From Davidsoniella eucalypti (lineage: Eukaryota > Ascomycota > Sordariomycetes > Microascales > Ceratocystidaceae): DNA of 64,000 nucleotides. Of this stretch, positions 24,001 to 38,724 are shown one piece after another. A program made the translations under genes and the position numbers. How positions within the stretch are numbered: the first letter of the stretch is position 1; each line of letters begins with the position of its first letter. The DNA is taken from positions 50,351 through 114,350 of the forward strand of contig RMBW01000102.1 in assembly GCA_004009845.1 (NCBI GenBank), written 5' to 3'. The notes under the pieces were generated by a model. That model was not told the DNA's origin. It searched no databases and saw nothing but the letters and a program-made list of their open reading frames with translations.

Positions 24001-27000
24001 CTCCTGATAGGCTGCTCTGTAGGGTTGTGCTCTAGTGATATGGCAACGCTCTGCAGTGCCAGAGCCACTGAACAAGAGAGATCTACAGACAAACACCCAC
24101 GGGGCTCAGAAAGCAAGACGAAAAGCAGGAAGACGAGATCCGGAAAACAGAGTGTTCTTTACAGGCCGGAGTCACTGTGTATCCCTAATGTGCCATAGTA
24201 GCAGAAAACAACGGCTTCTTTTGGTACCATTTACATTACAGCACCAGATAACCCCAGCTTCCATGCGCCCAGACCCTTGAAACTCGCTAAGACGCTGTAA
24301 TCTTATCACAGCCTAAAGCCGAAGAAAGAGTATTGTTTTTCTTCCTGTGTTTTCTGGTAGTGCTTAGTAGCAGCGATATCCGAACAGAATAGAACGTCTT
24401 GCTAATCACGGCTTTCCTCGCTGTAAGGAGTAAAGATCTAGTATGGCCAGGAACAGGTGGATAGGGTCCCTTGCGGGGAAATAGCACATATAGAAAGTAA
24501 AGTGAACGAATAAACAGTGTTTCTCTCTGTGACTGAATTTACCTGTCGATCTCGATGCTTATTCACGTACCCTTCTTTTGTCTTTAGCTCTGGGATATAA
24601 AGGAGCTAAAACGGATATTAACCCGCTATACTGATACAACTACCTGTAGACATAACCTTTCCCTTTACTACACTTCTTTCCGGGTCGACTGGAAACCAAA
24701 TTAAAAATACGCACAGAGCAGGCTACAAATGTTCAGCAGAGTCACAGACATGCTTCATGCAGTTTTGTTTCACGACGCCGGCCGAGCCCGGAGCAGCAGA
24801 AGAAAAGAAAAGAGAGAGTACATTGTTAGTAAGTAGAACCTTCATTGCTATGTGGTCCTGGTTGAGCCGGTCTTCTTTATCCAGCCAAGGCGTCCTGAAG
24901 CTGAGCTGAGCTGAGCTCTTTGTTGCCACTGGGCCAAAGCTCATGGAAGTGTATGGATGTTCATGTTGGTGTAGTAGTTGACGATGTTTTCAGAGTGTCT
25001 GCGACGCCGCAGTTCCGCCGGGATCGCCCGTTTCTAACTATAACTTTATTACTCTAACCAAGCTCGGCCCGTGTGTCCAGCAGTCAGATGGCCAGCCGGC
25101 TGGTAGTGTATACATTGTATGTAGCTGGTTCTTTTTTTTCTTTCTTATCAGTCTCTGCTGAGAGTATTGTGGCACGAGATGACACTCGAGCATCGTGTTT
25201 GCTATTAGTGAACAACGGGATATAGTTAAAACTATAGAGCTTCGACCCTGTTTTTGCTTGCTTGACATGTCTTGACTTTGCATCTGTGCGGAAAAAAAGA
25301 AGGAAGAAAAGAGAAAAAAAAGAAGAAAAAAGCAGATAAGCCTCTGTTGTCTTAGTCTTGGAAAGACTCGATGAGGCCTGCAAGTACCTAGTGTGTACAG
25401 TATTTGCTGATAGGAGTAGCAAGATAGTACATGTAGCACTGGAAATGGTACGACGGCTGGGGGTGGTACTATTAGCTTGGTACCTTGCATGAGAAAGCTG
25501 GTATTGAGTATTTATGTATATTTACTATCAATTATATACACAAGTATGTATGTACATACAATACGATACAGGATACAAAGAAAAGACGTTTATTGATTAT
25601 CTCATGAAGCCAAGTAAGCCACTTCTTTCTTCACATACAAGACATCACATCACATATCACGGAAGAACGAAAGGCCCCAAACATTGTTTCTCGTAGCTTC
25701 GTCCAATGTCAATGGGCTTCGTTTACTTGTGATCGTTTCAGCAACATGTTTGCATCCGGACATTATCACAGATAAGGAGAACGGAGAGATGGTGGGATAG
25801 GTGGGCTTTTGTTTTTTTTACACAGAGTACACTCTACAGTGAGAGACTGCGCTATCGAGCCGTTGTTTACAAAATTTAGGCGGTCTCTAGTATGTTTCGT
25901 CGTGCCTGGGCCTTGTCTTAGTCCGCTTTGTTTCACTTTTTTTTCTTTCTTTTCTAGGAAAAAGAAAAAAAAAAAAAAAAAAAAAACAACAACCCAACCC
26001 AGAACCCCCCCCTCTTTCTACATCTTCTGGTTTGTTTTTGTTTGAGAATGCGTTCCCTGCACCCCCTGCGCAATTAACACCAAACGCCCCCTCAAACGGC
26101 TACAGCAAGAATCTGACGGAATCTGAGGAAAATCGACCGGCCTGGCCCTTCCTTTAGGCCTGTTCTTGTGTCTTTTCTGGTTGCTTTTCCGCCTGTCTGT
26201 CTCTCTCTTTGTTCTTCTTTGCTGGTTTATCGTCTGTCTTTAGGGCGGTCTCTCTCTCATTCTTGCCGGCTTACAATGGCTTAGACCGACTAAACTAACC
26301 CAGAAACAAGCCCGGGGAGGCGTGGGTTGAGCAGGACGAAATGGTTTCCTAGTTAGTGTCTAGAGAACAGGCACCGTCCGTTTGCTCGTTTCAGTCTGAT
26401 GATAGAGTCTTCGTGTTGTTTTTCTGCTCGTGTCTTTGGCCCTTCGTCCCCCATGGTCTGCTGCGTTTTTTGGGTGCTTATACGTATGAGCTTGTGTAAA
26501 GAACCATAGAGCAGTATACTAGCGTAGTACCCAACCCGTCAGCCGGCCAATGTTTAGCCAAAAAGAAGCGTGAAAACAGTTTTCATCTGGTCGTAGGCCA
26601 GGAAGAAGGGAAAGAAGAAGGTGATAAACACATTAGGGTTTCACGGCGTATATGTAAGCCATAAGGGTTACCTGCACATATTACCTGTATTACTTATACT
26701 ACCCGCATACATCTTTGCACTTCATCAAACTTCGAAACCGAACACTGCCCTGAACTCTGCTTAGTTTCTGCGGGTTATAGCTCGCCAGGCTTTGTTCATA
26801 AACATTACTGCTGCATCCTACGCTATAGTTGGCGTGACTATGGCGCCCCTCCGGCCTGGCGTTTGCCTTATTAGTGCGGCGCGCAGCTGTTTCTTTTCTG
26901 TGATTTGTTTTGCTTGCTGCTGCTGATGAGGCGGCCATATAGCAGAGGCTGCTAAACCCTCCCGTTAGAAGACCGAGATACTATTACTAGCATAGGCTAA

Positions 27001-30000
27001 TACCCAGCTTCTACTATACCATCATAACGAAGCTGCCCCGCCACATTCATGCACGCCGTGTTGCTCACCACACTATAAGAGGACGCCTCTATAGCTATAG
27101 CTATAGCACTGTATCACGCTATAATACTAGAATATAGGAAGCACTGGGCAAAGTCTGCGCGTCCACTTGCGGCCGCTTGTTCTATTCTCGCAACACATGT
27201 CTCTGCTATATTCATGCGTTTCTCTCTCGGGTCATTTGCAAAGCAAGATGCAAGAAACCAGTTTGCATAGAGAAACTAATATGATAGTAAAAAAAGAGCC
27301 AAGTATATATGTATGTTTTCCTACAGAATTAGTTAAAGGACTAGGCTTGACTGATGTGTTTTGTCTGGGCATGTCCCTTTTTCGCTTTTTTGGGCCACCG
27401 AGAAGACTTCCTGATAAAGGCCTTTGGTGCCGCAGATCTCAAAGTGATTCTTGTTGTTTTTAGAACAAGAGCATGTCTCTTGTTTAGGCAACACAATCGA
27501 GGAGAAAAGATATCTATTAGAAGTTTTAGGTGTTTAATAGCTCATACCGGAGCTCCTATAGCTCTCAAGTATGATATACTATCGTTATTACTATTACTAG
27601 AAGCAAGTACATGTATCTGGACTAAATTAGCTGCTTTGTGCCCTAAACATACATACTAATCACACTGACCAGGTATGTCATGTATATATGGAATCTGGCA
27701 GTAGAATATGTAGTAAAGTTACGCATCAAAGATCGCCGGCCCTCTGACATTTAGGTACGCTGCTAAAACATTGCTGTGCTTACCGCTAGACTATCACTTG
27801 ACGACATCGATGTTTGAGCAGATTGGAAGGGAGATGGAAGTATCCAAAGCGGAAATAACACAGGCAGGCCCTAATACATATGATATCATGTAGGCCTTCC
27901 TTCCATAAAAGCGTCGTAAACATTGTTATGCAGCACCGTGATTCTGTGAAAGCTTCTATGAATCCTCTGGCTTGCGAGATTTACAATCACTACCATCATG
28001 TCAAAGAGATGGCCAAGAGACGGGTTGTTTCTCATTCAAAGAAGTTTAGGTCATAGCTATCAAGAAATACCTCTAAAAATCTACGAAATAGTTTCTTGCT
28101 CTCTGCTGTGGCTACTGAAACAAGTGCTCACCATTCGCTCTAATATCAGTGAAATCCAGCAGGGAAAGCCAAGAAATAGACTATGGCCAAAATAGAAGCA
28201 TGTTTGTTGGCCAGGTACGACTTTCTCCGAAGACGTTCCTGTATCAGTTTTTCTAGACAGCTGGCTTTGAGCATATAGGAAAATAAGTAAGAATATACGA
28301 ACCCTAAACAAAACCTCCGGGACGCAAGAACAAAACAAAAACGACGGAAAAAAAAAAAAGGAAATTCAAGTATATCGGGTCTCACGTATATCTGTTATTT
28401 GACTTGAGATAGATGGATATATGAGCCGCTATGGAGTACAAGATGTACAAAGACAAAAAAGCACGGCCGGACTTAGTGTTCTGTAGCATTGGGGGAGATG
28501 GGATGTCATCTCAACATTGGTGTGTGTTTGTGATACCTGCTATGGGCTAATGCCTATTTACGTTGCGTTTTTCAGTATCAGAAGACTTTGAACCAAGAGC
28601 TAGAATACTGCAGAAAAGTAACCATAGAGAACTCGACTCACTAGATAGCAGCAAAACGGTCTTGGGCAGCCACAACGCTTTGACAGTTGGGAAGCTCGAG
28701 CAGGAAGGCAAAGCCTCATTGGCCAGGGGGAAGACACTCTATTTCCTTGATATAGAAACGGCCAGGGGTTAAAAAAAGAACTCGATATGCATCTCAAAAC
28801 AAGCCATATAGAGAGCATTTCGAGCTGCTCTTTTATTTCGTCTTCCTTCTTGTTTGCCCTCTACATGTGTATATACAGCTGCCTAAGTATGTTCCCTTTT
28901 TCCTGTCTAGATGTAGTCGACGCCATTCTTCCCCCTCTTCTCCTCGAAAATGATACTGTATCTGAGCCGTGGTTGAAAAATCTCCGGATGGAAATGTTTT
29001 ATCTTTCTACATATACATCGTCGACGGACATGGTGCTTTGCCTTTCCAATACTGCAAAACGGCCACTCTGCGACTCGGGGTGTTTCAACTTGGTTAACCC
29101 CGTGTATCTTCTAGTATTCTCTTGTACCTCGATAGTAGAGCCCTCATCGTATATGTAAGTTATACTAGATTCTGAGAATGCTGCCGTAGTAGTTGAACTA
29201 ACCGACGAGTCGTACATGTAGATCAAGTTGTATCACAGTCCCATGAGGTTTTCGATTGCTTTGTTGGTTTCGATATATATATTATACATGTATTTCGCAT
29301 GACTGTGGCAATTGTTAAGACAGTGTCTGCCATGACCCCATGAACTGCAAATAAAGCCGCCATTCTGGTTTGTTTCTTGTGTACCTACGGCCAAGGAGAA
29401 GCAATATATTAGGAGGCAATACCGTATGAAGGTTCATGACAACCAGGAATCCGAAACAAAGTGATACTTGCTCTTCCTTCGACACTAGGATTCAGTGTTG
29501 ATACTAAATCTCCGGTGTTTATGATCAGCTTAAGCTTTCATAATAGTGCTATGATGTGCAAAGAAGGACGGCTGCTTTCAAGATCTCGCTGAAAGCCCCT
29601 TCTTCCCAACTAGATCTTGGTTGAGGTCGAAGATAAATCGACGTGTTGCCCCCGTCCTCTTTTAGTTTTTCACGACTCTCTTTTCTCTGCGTTGAACTCA
29701 TCGTATAATCCCCCGAAAATAAATCAAAACAAGATCTACGTTTCGTTCTGCATAGTTCAAAACGAGATATGGGGAGATTAAGTATCTACTACAATGGACG
29801 CATTACTGTATAGTGTGTAGATGGGGGGAAAAGACATGGCTATATCGGCTTCGGAGAGAGACGGCACGACGGTTGTAGATGCCTACAGCAGAAGGCTACC
29901 GAGAGTCCATCCAAGGCTTTGGCATTTCTGAGTACGGCATGAGCGGGGGACTGTAAAGGCTCACTTGGGCAAGCCTTGTTCGTTTACATACATACATTCG

Positions 30001-33000
30001 TTTTGTGGGCTTGCATGAACTTCTTGTCGTCAACCGTGGCTGCGTTGAAACACTTCAGCCCCCCTCTAAGAGGTTTGGCGACATGTTGTAGAGTAGCCTG
30101 ATAGTTTCTGAAAAGATAGCTATATGCTTATATGGTGCTGCTATAGCATATTACATGACGCGCGGGATTTAACAAGGGAAGAGAGGAAGGAGATATAGAC
30201 TGGCGTACAGTAGACACAATCTATCGAGCTCATATGCCGCCACTGCTTTCTCCTGCCGAGTTCGTCTATCGGGACACGCCGGGGTGGATCTCGCGATGAT
30301 TCTCGGGTCTCCGATCGGTCTACTTGCTATAAGGCCATTCATGGTTGGAGGAGCCCATTCTCGAACAAGTTGCATGATATAGAGCAACTCAGGACAGCAT
30401 ACCATAAAATCCCGCACAATAGATAGACAGGATCTGCTCTAAAAAAACTACAGTTACCGGTGTAGCTTCTGTGATAAAGATATACCTGTGAGTGTCTATC
30501 GAAGAAGAACTTTGGGTTTTCCATGACGTGTCCTACGAGCGGGGAAATAGATAATAAAAAAAAGCCTGGAGGAAGTCTTGGGAAACAAAGTTGTCACCAA
30601 GAAATATAAAAAAAGCAGCAAGAGAAAAGAAAAAAACCGCAATACTCTTAATTAAGATTATCTAGGAGATCAGGTACGGCGTTTGAGGTTTTGAACTTGA
30701 ACTAACACTGGCAACATCACGACGAAGGCACCCTTCCACTCGCCTTTTGCCTACCTGCTAACCTTAGTTCGAGCCTCTTGTCAAAACAGCAGCCGCCTAA
30801 TATTGGACAAGAAACCAAGTCAAGTATTCGGACATCCTTCTCGTTTCGTCCGGCTGCGCCTTCCCTGTAGTGGATAGACGTCTTTTTCTGTCCATCAGTA
30901 CGTGTAGATGCTGTTTCTTTTTGCATTCTATTTTCCTTTATTTAGAGTGCCGGGGGGATCTGATAGACTGTCTGGGGTCATCCATGGCCCAAGTTAGCCT
31001 CTTTCTTCTAGGTCAGACCACTTTTCACGGTAGACGATAGTTGGTCGAATGAGTCTGGATAGCCAACCAAAAAAGACTAGGTAGATAAACGTGTAGAAGT
31101 TTGTGTGTTTAGGACCGTTCCGATGCTATCAGATCGAATCGGAAGGGCGCTTTCAGAGTCACATCGTGCAGAAAGACTTTGGATGAACGAAAAAACTCTT
31201 GCCTTGATGAAGACCCTTAGAGTACCATCAAGCAAGGCCCGCTAGTTTTATGCTGGCCGCGATGATGCGAAGGAGGTCATGGCGATGGAACAACGGACCA
31301 AATAAGAACCATGGTCGATGTTGTGTGATGTGGCCGATTTCGTAAAGCCTGGGAGATAGTAAAAAAAGAAACGCCAAGAGGCTCAAAGAACTAAAGAGGG
31401 CTAAGAAACATTGCGGTCTATGATTGTATAATACCGCAAAACACTCTCGGGATAATAATTAGGTGGGACTTGTTTCCATTCTAGGTAGAAGAAACCCTGA
31501 GTTATTTCTTTTCATCGTACTTGAGACGAAGTTTCCAAGACACTAGTGGTGAATGCTAAGATATCGATACATTACTGTAGGCTAGATTGACAAGGCAGAG
31601 CAAGGAGAGGGGGTAAGAATGACGATAATTAATACCGCAAAACAGGAGTCAATCGTGAGCCTATGGCTAGTGAAAAACTTCAAATGTAGATAAACAATTA
31701 GATAGCTGGATTTATTCTGCCAAGTCCAGGACTATGATACAGTAGCATGCACATGTAGTCATCAGAAGATGTGGTAGATGACCTGTACAACGTAAACTAG
31801 TGTGTTTACTTAGTTTTATGTCCATCATATATACGAGTTATATGCAGCCAATTCCGCAATCAATTACATAATGATATACATAGAATCGTATATATAGACA
31901 AGTTAATTTATTGTATCACAAAGGTTTTTATATTGGGCTATCATCGGCCAATATGTCATTGCAAGTGATAACGAAAATCAAGTCTAGGAACAATATCGTA
32001 CGTATGACCGTTGTGATCAATATTATCATACACATACTTGTATTTTGTTACATAGTCATTGTATAAGACATATACTACTATGACAGAACGAGCATTGAAT
32101 GTGTGTCGTTAACTGTTATATATTATCTTTATTCACCCTATACATTAACTGGGATATCGTTGATATGAGTAAAGTAAGTGATACATGGTAGAAGATGTTT
32201 GTCGTTTGCACCTAGTAATTACAAACTTAGTGCTATATATGAAATTACTGAGGATTATCCTCATAGTTATCATCTAGTGGGTGAACTATATCTGTCGTTT
32301 TATATGTATGTACAACACACTAGTTGATATATGTAGGTATCGAGGATCTGCTTGGAACTCTTGCATATCCGCTTCTAGGAGCTGATCATCTCCACCTTAG
32401 AAGGCTCATATATTGCATATCATAGAACATTTATGCTACCTTAACTTTATGTGCACACTGTGCTGTTCGTTATTGTACAGTGCTGCATAGCCGTAAGATG
32501 CCTTCTTGGAAAAGATATAACATCAGGCAATACAACAAGCAACAGCATGTTATATGTTTACTTGCTTATGGATTCCTCTAGGTAGCTACTTATAGAGATA
32601 CTGAGCACCATAGAGAGTAGAACAAAGTATCCACTTTACATCCGATTCCAGTTGAAGTGATCCATTTGTATAAGTGTGATGTATAGATGATAGGACGAAA
32701 GTGACATATCGAACATGTAGCATTGATAGTTTCCAATAATTTAGTTCCATAGAAGAACGTCTACCAACGAAACAATAATATGGCTCGTTAACTGACATAC
32801 GTGTTATCAGTGGGAGACAAACTGTGATAACTATCTACAAGTAGAACTGCAAGCCGTTAAATACCTATTCAGTACCTGCAGCCGAGCCGTCCTCACGGTA
32901 ATACAGTGTGTAATAAAGGCATTTCTAACAGCTTGACTGTAAAAAAAGGCAATATATACCGTACGCCTATAGCTCCTATAAGACGATCTGATTGAAAGCC

Positions 33001-36000
33001 CGCTTCTAGTCAACATGACTTTTAGTCAGTGGTATCGATTTATACAAGATAAAGAAAGAGAGGCAAGTCTAAAAGCAGCTTGATTTTTAAGGCGGTGACA
33101 CAGCTCAAGCTTAGTAGGGAGATTGCCGGTTACGACATATAGAAAGTCTACTCGCCATTGTATTGAAAATGATTTGTATCTCCACATACTTTATGAAGGG
33201 ACCTACTTACAACTGTGTGGTGGCTCTGATCCTAGCTCAGTCAAGCACATGGAAATTAGACACTGTGTACCTAAATGGGATGCTTGCTTAGTAGAAAATG
33301 AAAGCGGATGATGCTGAGTTCCACAAGTGTGTCTTGACAGGATCGCTAAGAGGTGTAGATGGTATATATCGGCATTATATAGCAGATGAACAGATATGTA
33401 GATGTGGGTTCTTTTACTGATGATGAGCTTGTACCAACTACTTTGATGTGTAAATAGCTCCTATAGTAGGGGTAGTTTCCGCCCGTAAGGACAAGTGATG
33501 CTATTTGTAGAATTAGCCGTCTTCCATAATTGTTCTTCTCGTTCTTGAAGATCTCTTCGTCTAGTTTCGTCATCGGAACAGCCCCACGAAAGTGGCACCT
33601 TCCTTACAATTCAACTTTAATTTCAACCTCCGCTTCAATAACACATGTAAGCTCGCAATAATTCGTAGAGGTGCTTTTCCTGCTATTATTATCAATCACT
33701 TTCAGCTTGTCTAGCACCAAGTTAGAGGAGCATCGCTGCTGATTTTTCGTTTCTTCTTGGAGATACATCAATATATGCAATACACGCCGATATTATGTAA
33801 ATGTGTGGTTATCGCTAATAATATACAGATTCCATTACGTTCCCACTTATGGTAGTTTCTAATTGAGGTAAGCTTCTATCCAGCACGAACACTATTCTTT
33901 GTTGTTCTTGTTTATTTTAATCCTTATCTTATGAGTCTTATGATCTGTGTTATTCTTTTGTTTGGTGGCGATCAATCCTACTGCAAAAAGGCTGATGATC
34001 ACATAAGCAACGTCATTGGTAATAAAAGCGGGTCAGCTTACAACTTGCCAATCAAGAGCTGTTCCACCGCTTACTAAGAAAAATTGGAGTATGAAAATGT
34101 GGAGATAATTGTGGGCCCCATGATACAGCGTGATTTACTTGGATTGTAGAAGGTACAAGAAAGTCACAACTTCTTCCAGCGCAATTACTCGAGAATTGAT
34201 TGATCACCGGCTTTTTATTGTTACTTACAATCCATACTTCGAGTCAGCTACTCGAAATTTACATCGTCATCGCTATTCAATGTAAGTGCATCTATACACA
34301 CTTCCTCTACTTACCATACCATCTCATCACTCGGTGGCTCAAAAGATTCGCGAGTGTTGAGTACTTTTTTGTCGCTGAAGCGCAATTACGCTGTTTGCGC
34401 GCCGCGATTTCCCATCACATTTCTTTTTCCTTCAATGTTTCCTGGTTTCGTACTTTCCCCGCCTGGATATCAAGTGACCGGTCGCATATGCATGGCAAAA
34501 CAAAAACAGAAAGAGCTCGAGCTCCAGATGAAAAGGCATTATATGGCATAGCATAGCTTTTGTGCTATAATTTGTTTTATCCTTTTTATATTGTTTGATG
34601 CTACTGCAAGCACTTTGCTGAACTGGCGACCCAAGCATTCCTTTACTTTCATGTTTCCCTCTTTATCACACTGTTACTTTTGAGGTACTTGTGGGAATCT
34701 AGGCCTTAGTTCGCTGTTTAGTGTAGTGCTTTACTTGGGCTACACGCTGTATGTAACTGGACTATAGTTTGTCATGCTGTACACTGTACTGCGCTATAGT
34801 TCGTCTACTGGCCCAAGTACAGTCTACGAGGCGGTGATTTAATCGTTTTTATCGTCGTCCCCTATCGTTATTCTGCTGTTTCTACCGGTCTTCTGCCGTG
34901 GCATTCCAAGTGTGTTCGAGATGTTTATTGTCTATTGTCAATGTCAACTCGGTCTAGTTTTTGCTGCCCTATATGGCTTGCACTGAATGACATTTTGTCT
35001 ATTCTTTCTAGCAACATGTGACTGGTGTTGTTGGTTGATCTTATCACTCTCTCTAGCATTCGTGCTACTTCCACTGCGATCAAAACGCCGGGCTTTTTAG
35101 GCCAAAGCTTGTTTGAAACGCGGCTAATAGACAGCAAGTCATGCTCATTCATCACTCAGCCATTCTCAACGTGCTCAACGAATTAATTGAGCATACAACA
35201 ATACCGCTGGTACTATTATCTCTCGCTATTGGTCCAGGTCCCTCAAGACCGGCGCCCAATGACGACATGATCCTCAAATGATCTCATGTTGTTGTGGAAG
35301 TCTGTAAGCCTGCTAGCAAGTAGCGTTAGCGCAAGTGCAAGCTAGTTGGATCTCTTCTATCAAGCTTGCATCACGGGGGGGCTGCTCAGATAGATCCAGC
35401 AGGGGGCAGCATGGGGGCCACAGCCGATGCAATGATGATGGATAGTGGCCTTTGTCCGTCCCATGTCTCCCGCGGTAGCCGATAATCCAGTAGCTTGTGA
35501 AATAAGGGCAAAGTCTACTTGTCTTTATCTACTCAGCTTTAGTTGCTGTCCAGTGTTTTCATATTCTACAGAAAAGATGAAATTATCATTCATATTCATT
35601 GTCTCTGTTACTCGCTCCAAGTTATCAAATTGGCAAGGCCAATCACTCTTGGGGAGAGAAGAGGCAGCATGAAACATTGACCAGAAGCAGTCCTCGTTGC
35701 TGCAAGCGGCTTCTCCCAGCACTAGACTACTCTGTCCGATGGCTTGTTGCATTGCAGCTTGCATTTTGAGTGAGCCTGTCTGTACGTTTTTAGGAGCTCC
35801 AACAAGTGGGGAAGAGCGGATGAATGAGGAAGAAACAACAAAAGAAACAAACCATCTAGCACGAACAAGAGCCTGGAATATTCATAGTCAAGAAGCAGTG
35901 AAGCTGATATAATATCGGCATTCTCTTTCTATCGTTAATACAATTGCGCAAGTGCCTTCTCTGCGCAAAGACCCCCACAAAAGCCCACCCGCATAGCCAA

Positions 36001-36200
36001 TGACAGGGCGATCTCAAAAGCTCAGAAACAGCAGGACAGGAAAACAGAAAAATAATAATAAAAGAACCCCGGAAACCAAAAACAGCAGCACTGCAACTGC
36101 TCCAAATCCAGTTCTGTTCTGCGCTTTTTGGTTGGGTTTCCCTGTTTGGATGTGCCTTCCCTGCATTCATTCCTCACTTTTCGTTTCTTGTCTGGGTTCC
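21047..36200. other. Gene desert between two divergent SANT/Myb genes
   Basis: About 15 kb in which no reading frame looks like a protein I know and no conserved domain is visible on either strand. The first kilobase (21060-21950) is purine-rich on the plus strand, that is pyrimidine-rich in the sense of the SANT gene, as expected for a fungal promoter or leader. Other content: a homopolymer A tract around 25967-25986, a (CTATAG) repeat near 27089-27108, and an AT-rich part at about 31400-34200. No transposase, reverse transcriptase or long terminal repeats are recognised. It may hold long regulatory regions, non-coding transcripts or decayed transposons. Confidence 0.5.
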
Positions 36201-38724
36201 TGCTCCCCATGAACGCGATAATTTCCTGTGGCCTATCCTCTAAACTCTAGAAGGCACCCAAAAAAGAAGCCAAAACAAAGGCCCCCGCTCTCTCTTTTTC
36301 CTCCCTCATATATATATTTTTTTCAATCGCATTATCCCAACCCGCCATATCACCATTATTTTCTTATTTTTCGCGCCTTCGTCTACCCGTTTGCCGGTCA
36401 CAGTTTTGCTGTCTAGGCTCGGTTTGGCGTCTGGCGTTTTAATTGTTGTTTGGCATCGTTAATCAGTCGTCAAGAGCCTGTGCCAAACGACCAGTAAGTC
36501 AGCCACAGTGCTATTTTTACCGCTATAGCTACTGCTATCGCCACTTAAAAGAGCTCTAGCTTTGCTCTATTTGCCCTATCACTGCTTATCCCGTCATCAC
36601 AACTCACCCATCCCATCCCATCTTATCAATATCGTATCGTATCACTGCCTAGTCCTTTGCTCCCTTATATAGCCAAACAAAAGCCAACTTCCCGCTTGTC
36701 AGCCACCTAAAGCAGGCTAACAGCCAGCCAGCCAGTCGCAGATGCAGCTCTTGTCTCATTTAATCTTGAGCTCACGGCACAACAAGACAGCCAAACAGAT
36801 GGATAGATATGAGCTCATCAGTCATACAAAACAGACTCATGATAGCATAGCATGCCATCAGCATGGTAAGCTAGCCTTCAGCAGGAGCACATACAGTACA
36901 GCCTATATTGCTACTCTGTTTCTCTATCCTGTCTGTTCATCCACCACCTAAAGTCACAGCCTATCCACTAAGTACAGTCTACTTAATTTCTACTTGCCCA
37001 TGCCATGCTCCGGCACTCTATTTTACCTTTTCTCCCACAGTTCTTCCTGCCACGGTTCCACCTATCTTATTCTATTTGTACCGTTTGTATACCAGAATAA
37101 AGCTTGTTGCTAGTCCAGCCTGCCTGAGCATAGCTTCAATATCATTCTCTTTTTTTTCTTCTTATTTTACTATCACCGTTGCTCGATCCTTCGGTTGCTC
37201 TGTCTTTCTCTTCGCTCTCTAATCTTCCTATGCTCTCCATTGCCTCGTCCATCCACTGTAACTTCACTCTACCACGTCGACTCACATTGCTCGACTCAAA
37301 TTACTCGGCGCATATTCCTCGTCTTGTCCACTGCATCAGCGCCCCATTACCACTACCACCGATAGCTAGCTAGTCTTGTTACAGAACTTGTCTCCTAACC
37401 AGTATGCCTATTTTTCAGAGGGCATAGCATTCACTTCGCTATAGTACAGGCCACCAATCAGTCAGTCCATTGACTAGCCCATCCATAACACGGACTCACC
37501 CCTCGCACGCACATCGATCCTCGAGCAACGCTGCCGCTTTTACCTGTCTAAAACATAGCAAGCAGAGAAAAAAAAAAGTGCCTGGTGCCGAAGTTGCGGA
37601 AAACATTTAATCTCACTTTTTTCTGTTATCGGCGTCTCTCCTCGATCTACGAAACATCGTCATCTCGCCGGCCTCTAAACCGTCTTCATCTCTCGAATAT
37701 AACCAGTCAGCCAACTTCTGCTCTTCGTCTTTTATTTCCAAACTCTGCCAACCAAGTATCACCATCGTAGTCTGGTATAGACTCGCCCTATCTTCTCTGT
37801 AAGTTTCTTTTTTCAAAGTTATTCGTCATCTCTGCTGCTGCTGCTGCCGCTCCACCAAATTCAACCCACTATTGGCCCATCATTGGCCGATATACATGCG
37901 CTACTGCGTATTTCTGCCATTATCGAGGGTCTTTTCTACACCATATCCCCCACATTGTTCTCTATCGATTTTACCTTATGCGCCTCTTTCGCGCTCATTT
38001 GCTTGTTTGAATCGCACGCATCGCGCCTTCTTCAGCCGTTCAAGAACATATTATCGCCCTTTCAATCGCTCTAGCGCTATGGCTTGATTCCAAGACGGCT
38101 CTACCCACCCAAACCCGCGCCCCAACTACTATCGCCCCCTCGATCGTCGCTATTGGACTCTATAAACAATATATATATAAAAACGTCTACAATCAAAATT
38201 ATATTTTTGAATATCTGCATTGATTGCTGCTACAACCTCGACATTGTGCGCCGTCACACCATCACGTTCAATGCATGTGTCGCGCTTGCCAGCTTCACGC
38301 TATGCATGGCCTATCCCTCTAGTGCCAAACAGTCGCATTTGCGCGTCGCTTCGTGCCGTGTCTGTTCTGCCATCTCCTTGGGTGGGAGAAGGGGACCATC
38401 CAATATACTATGCATTACAATTCGCATTCAGCACCCAGTCAGCAAATATCGGCTACAAATCTTACCGCCTTATCCACCATACACACTCTCTTTATATTCG
38501 CCTTGAAGCGATATCTTTTTGGAGTACAGCTTGCAGCTCGCTCAAGTAGAACCCCTCCACTACCACCACAACCTTGCATACATTTAGGCATGAGATCACC
38601 CAGTTTCACTAGCCCACATCCATAATATGGGTATTAAAAAAAATCAGCTGCAGCAGAAGCAGTAGCAATAGCAATAACGCACACATGTTACATAATCTCC
38701 AGCTAACACAATTTTGTACAGACA
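36201..38724 (+). promoter_or_regulatory. CT-rich promoter and leader of the Myb gene, with a 5' UTR intron acceptor
   Basis: About 2.5 kb of strongly pyrimidine-rich plus-strand sequence leading to the Myb ATG at 38725. Just before the ATG lies a branch-like GCTAACAC (38702-38709) followed by a TTTTGTACAG acceptor ending at 38721. This strongly suggests that an intron in the 5' untranslated region ends three bases before the start codon. The matching donor was not identified. Short plus ORFs in the region could act as upstream ORFs if transcribed. Confidence 0.5.

Noticed and set aside
28787..29158. 123-codon plus ORF in the desert
   Set aside because: No domain, no plausible splice context and average length for chance in 15 kb of moderate-GC DNA; left as unsupported.
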